A DNA stretch of 38,047 nt from a virus, in IMG/VR virus record IMGVR_UViG_3300042486_000812, positions 1 to 38,047 of that record, one strand, 5' to 3'. The notes beneath the pieces are model-generated. The model was not told the DNA's origin, did not search any database, and saw nothing but the letters and a program-made list of their open reading frames with translations. A program made the position numbers and the translations under genes. Position 1 is the stretch's first letter. The number at the start of each line of letters is the position of its first letter. This document shows, piece by piece, positions 37,309-38,047 of the stretch.

Positions 37309-37475
37309 TTCGAGGCCCTCCGCTTGCTCTCTTTTTGCCGATCCATTTTTTCTTTCACGGCTTGAGCGATGATCCGGGAAACCGGCATCCGGCCTTCCGC
37401 TGCGGCTGTCTGCTTCAGCCAATCCAGCATGTCGCTTGGCATACTGACGCTTGTTTTTACGAATGCGTTTTGCAT
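37305..37475 (-). CDS. Ribbon-helix-helix regulator, first gene of the early operon
   Basis: 56 aa from ATG 37473-37475. It has a single beta strand (AFVKTSVSMPSDMLDWLKQT) and two helices (ISRIIAQAVKEKMDRQK), as in Arc/CopG-type proteins. It is the first gene of the leftward early operon and overlaps the following gene by ATGA. With the divergent RHH gene at 37635 it forms the apparent lysis-lysogeny or early control node. Confidence 0.8.
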   Translation of the reverse strand: MQNAFVKTSVSMPSDMLDWLKQTAAAEGRMPVSRIIAQAVKEKMDRQKESKRRASK

Positions 37476-37634
37476 GGCGCATTTCTTACTACCAAGTCGT
37501 AAGCGGTAGCAATAATTTATTAGTAGATCACCCCATATCGAAGCGTAACTTTTCTGTTGACATCCGCATGAACACTAAGTTTGCGGACGAAAATTTATTT
37601 TTGATTTAGTAGTAATTCATGCTACTATTCAAAT
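37476..37634. promoter_or_regulatory. Divergent early control region with TAGTAG/CTAC half-sites
   Basis: 159 bases between two divergent RHH genes. Half-sites are CTACC (37489-37493) facing GGTAG (37505-37509), TAGTAG (37521-37526), and TAGTAG (37607-37612) facing CTACTA (37622-37627). A TTGACA hexamer lies at 37557-37562. For the plus gene TTGATT (37601-37606) and TACTAT (37623-37628), spaced 16, would give a transcript beginning near the ATG at 37635 (leaderless). These look like RHH operators overlapping promoters. Confidence 0.55.
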
Positions 37635-37901
37635 ATGAAATCAGATTCCTTGTGCAAAAAAGTCAGTGTTTCCTTGCCTGCAAAACTCCACGAATGGCTT
37701 ATTCAAGAATCTCAAAAAGAGAGCGAAAATAGAGGGTCAAGATTGACCGTTTCCGCACTGATTCAGGAAATCATTAATGATTGGAAAAAGGGAAAAGCAG
37801 CCTCCCCAGAGCCTGTTGGTGTAAAGACCTTGAAGCTGTCCGCGAATTTAGACACTGGGTCCTCGAAAGCTGGGACGGACCGCTCCCGGAAGACTGGATA
37901 G
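37635..37901 (+). CDS. Ribbon-helix-helix repressor candidate (divergent)
   Basis: 88 aa. The first 55 residues have the RHH pattern: SLCKKVSVSLPAKLHEWLIQ, SRLTVSALIQEIINDWKKGK. The tail (about 56-88) is Ser/Lys-rich and of low complexity (KLSANLDTGSSKAGTDRSRK). A different frame in the same 3' region encodes a much more protein-like stretch, so the native gene may be frameshifted here. Divergent to the early operon, it is the best candidate for a lysogenic repressor, as no CI-type protein is found. Coding DNA is A+T-richer than average. Confidence 0.75.
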   Translation: MKSDSLCKKVSVSLPAKLHEWLIQESQKESENRGSRLTVSALIQEIINDWKKGKAASPEPVGVKTLKLSANLDTGSSKAGTDRSRKTG

Positions 37902-37951
37902 CCGAGGTGATCGACCTCACCACCCACGCAGAATGCCGGGGGGGGTGGGGG
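37781..37951 (+). other. Overlapping reading frame with protein-like C-terminus, ending at the G tract
   Basis: In the other frame from a TTG at 37781, the sequence gives KDLEAVREFRHWVLESWDGP then LPEDWIAEVIDLTTHAECRG. Its Trp, Glu, Asp and Pro content resembles genuine protein, unlike the Ser/Lys tail of the RHH frame. It ends in the G tract: with 8+8 G (right end copy) the frame stops at the TAA just after it, while with 8+10 G (left copy) it continues into NLLPFIALPLLFCA. Either a frameshifted 3' end of the RHH gene or a separate small gene. Confidence 0.45.
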
Positions 37952-38047
37952 GGGTAACTTGTTGCCTTTTATCGCCTTACCACTGCTTTTCTGCGCGTAG
38001 CCTTAAACAGCCCACCAAGCCCGCCAATCTGCACGCAGACCTGCATG
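37928..38047. repeat. Terminal direct repeat, right copy
   Basis: Same as 1-122 except for two fewer G in the second G run (8 instead of 10). The remaining bases match exactly through CTGCATG, which then continues in the left copy as AATGCAGG. It marks the overlap used to close the circle. Confidence 0.93.

Noticed and set aside
37557-37562. TTGACA as a definite -35 box for the plus RHH gene
   Set aside because: No acceptable -10 hexamer lies 16-18 bases downstream; recorded only as part of the control region.

Overview
The window reads as one complete, circular temperate phage genome (or an excised or episomal prophage) that was linearised with its ends repeated. Positions 1-122 and 37928-38047 are the same sequence apart from the length of one G run, so one circle is about 37.93 kb. 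The layout is that of a contractile-tailed (myovirus) phage. Almost every gene lies on the minus strand, and many are chained by 4-base ATGA overlaps.

Early region (about 37.5 to 27.5 kb, read leftwards): two divergent ribbon-helix-helix (RHH) genes flank a short control region with repeated TAGTAG/CTAC half-sites. The leftward operon then holds an excisionase-like helix-turn-helix protein, several tiny proteins, a Bet-type annealase and RecE-like exonuclease pair, RusA, an SSB-like protein with an acidic DDTGEEIPF tail, an initiator-like protein and a DnaC-like loader. It ends with a sigma-70/ECF-type factor and a Mor-family activator, the obvious candidates for switching on late genes. A ParB-domain/DNA methyltransferase fusion follows.

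Late region (about 25.8 to 2.0 kb, read leftwards): lambda-type terminase (Nu1-like and GpA), a head-joining protein and a lambda-family portal. A five-gene fibre cassette with Mtd-N-like, collagen-like and beta-helix proteins comes next, then a fused prohead protease-capsid gene. A lysis block (i-spanin, o-spanin, holin candidate, CHAP endolysin) sits before the connector genes (lambda FII-like, Z-like, Gp37-like). A complete P2-order tail follows: V, W, J, I, H, FI, FII, E/E', T, U, X, D. The E/E' pair keeps a T TTT TTG slip site.

Integration end (about 2.0 to 0.2 kb): an attP region containing the 3' end of a tRNA gene (probably tRNA-Ser), with many TTGACA-type inverted repeats, then a tyrosine integrase and a C-terminally membrane-anchored accessory protein.

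Host: a Gram-negative bacterium is suggested by the spanin pair. The CACGGAG-type dispersed repeats and the MSDTPETD-type phage proteins remind me of Verrucomicrobiota and related phyla, but this is a weak inference. The points most worth checking are a 20-21 bp element that recurs at late-module boundaries, an antisense gene inside the early operon, the sigma/Mor pair, and the G-tract-dependent reading frame at the circle junction.
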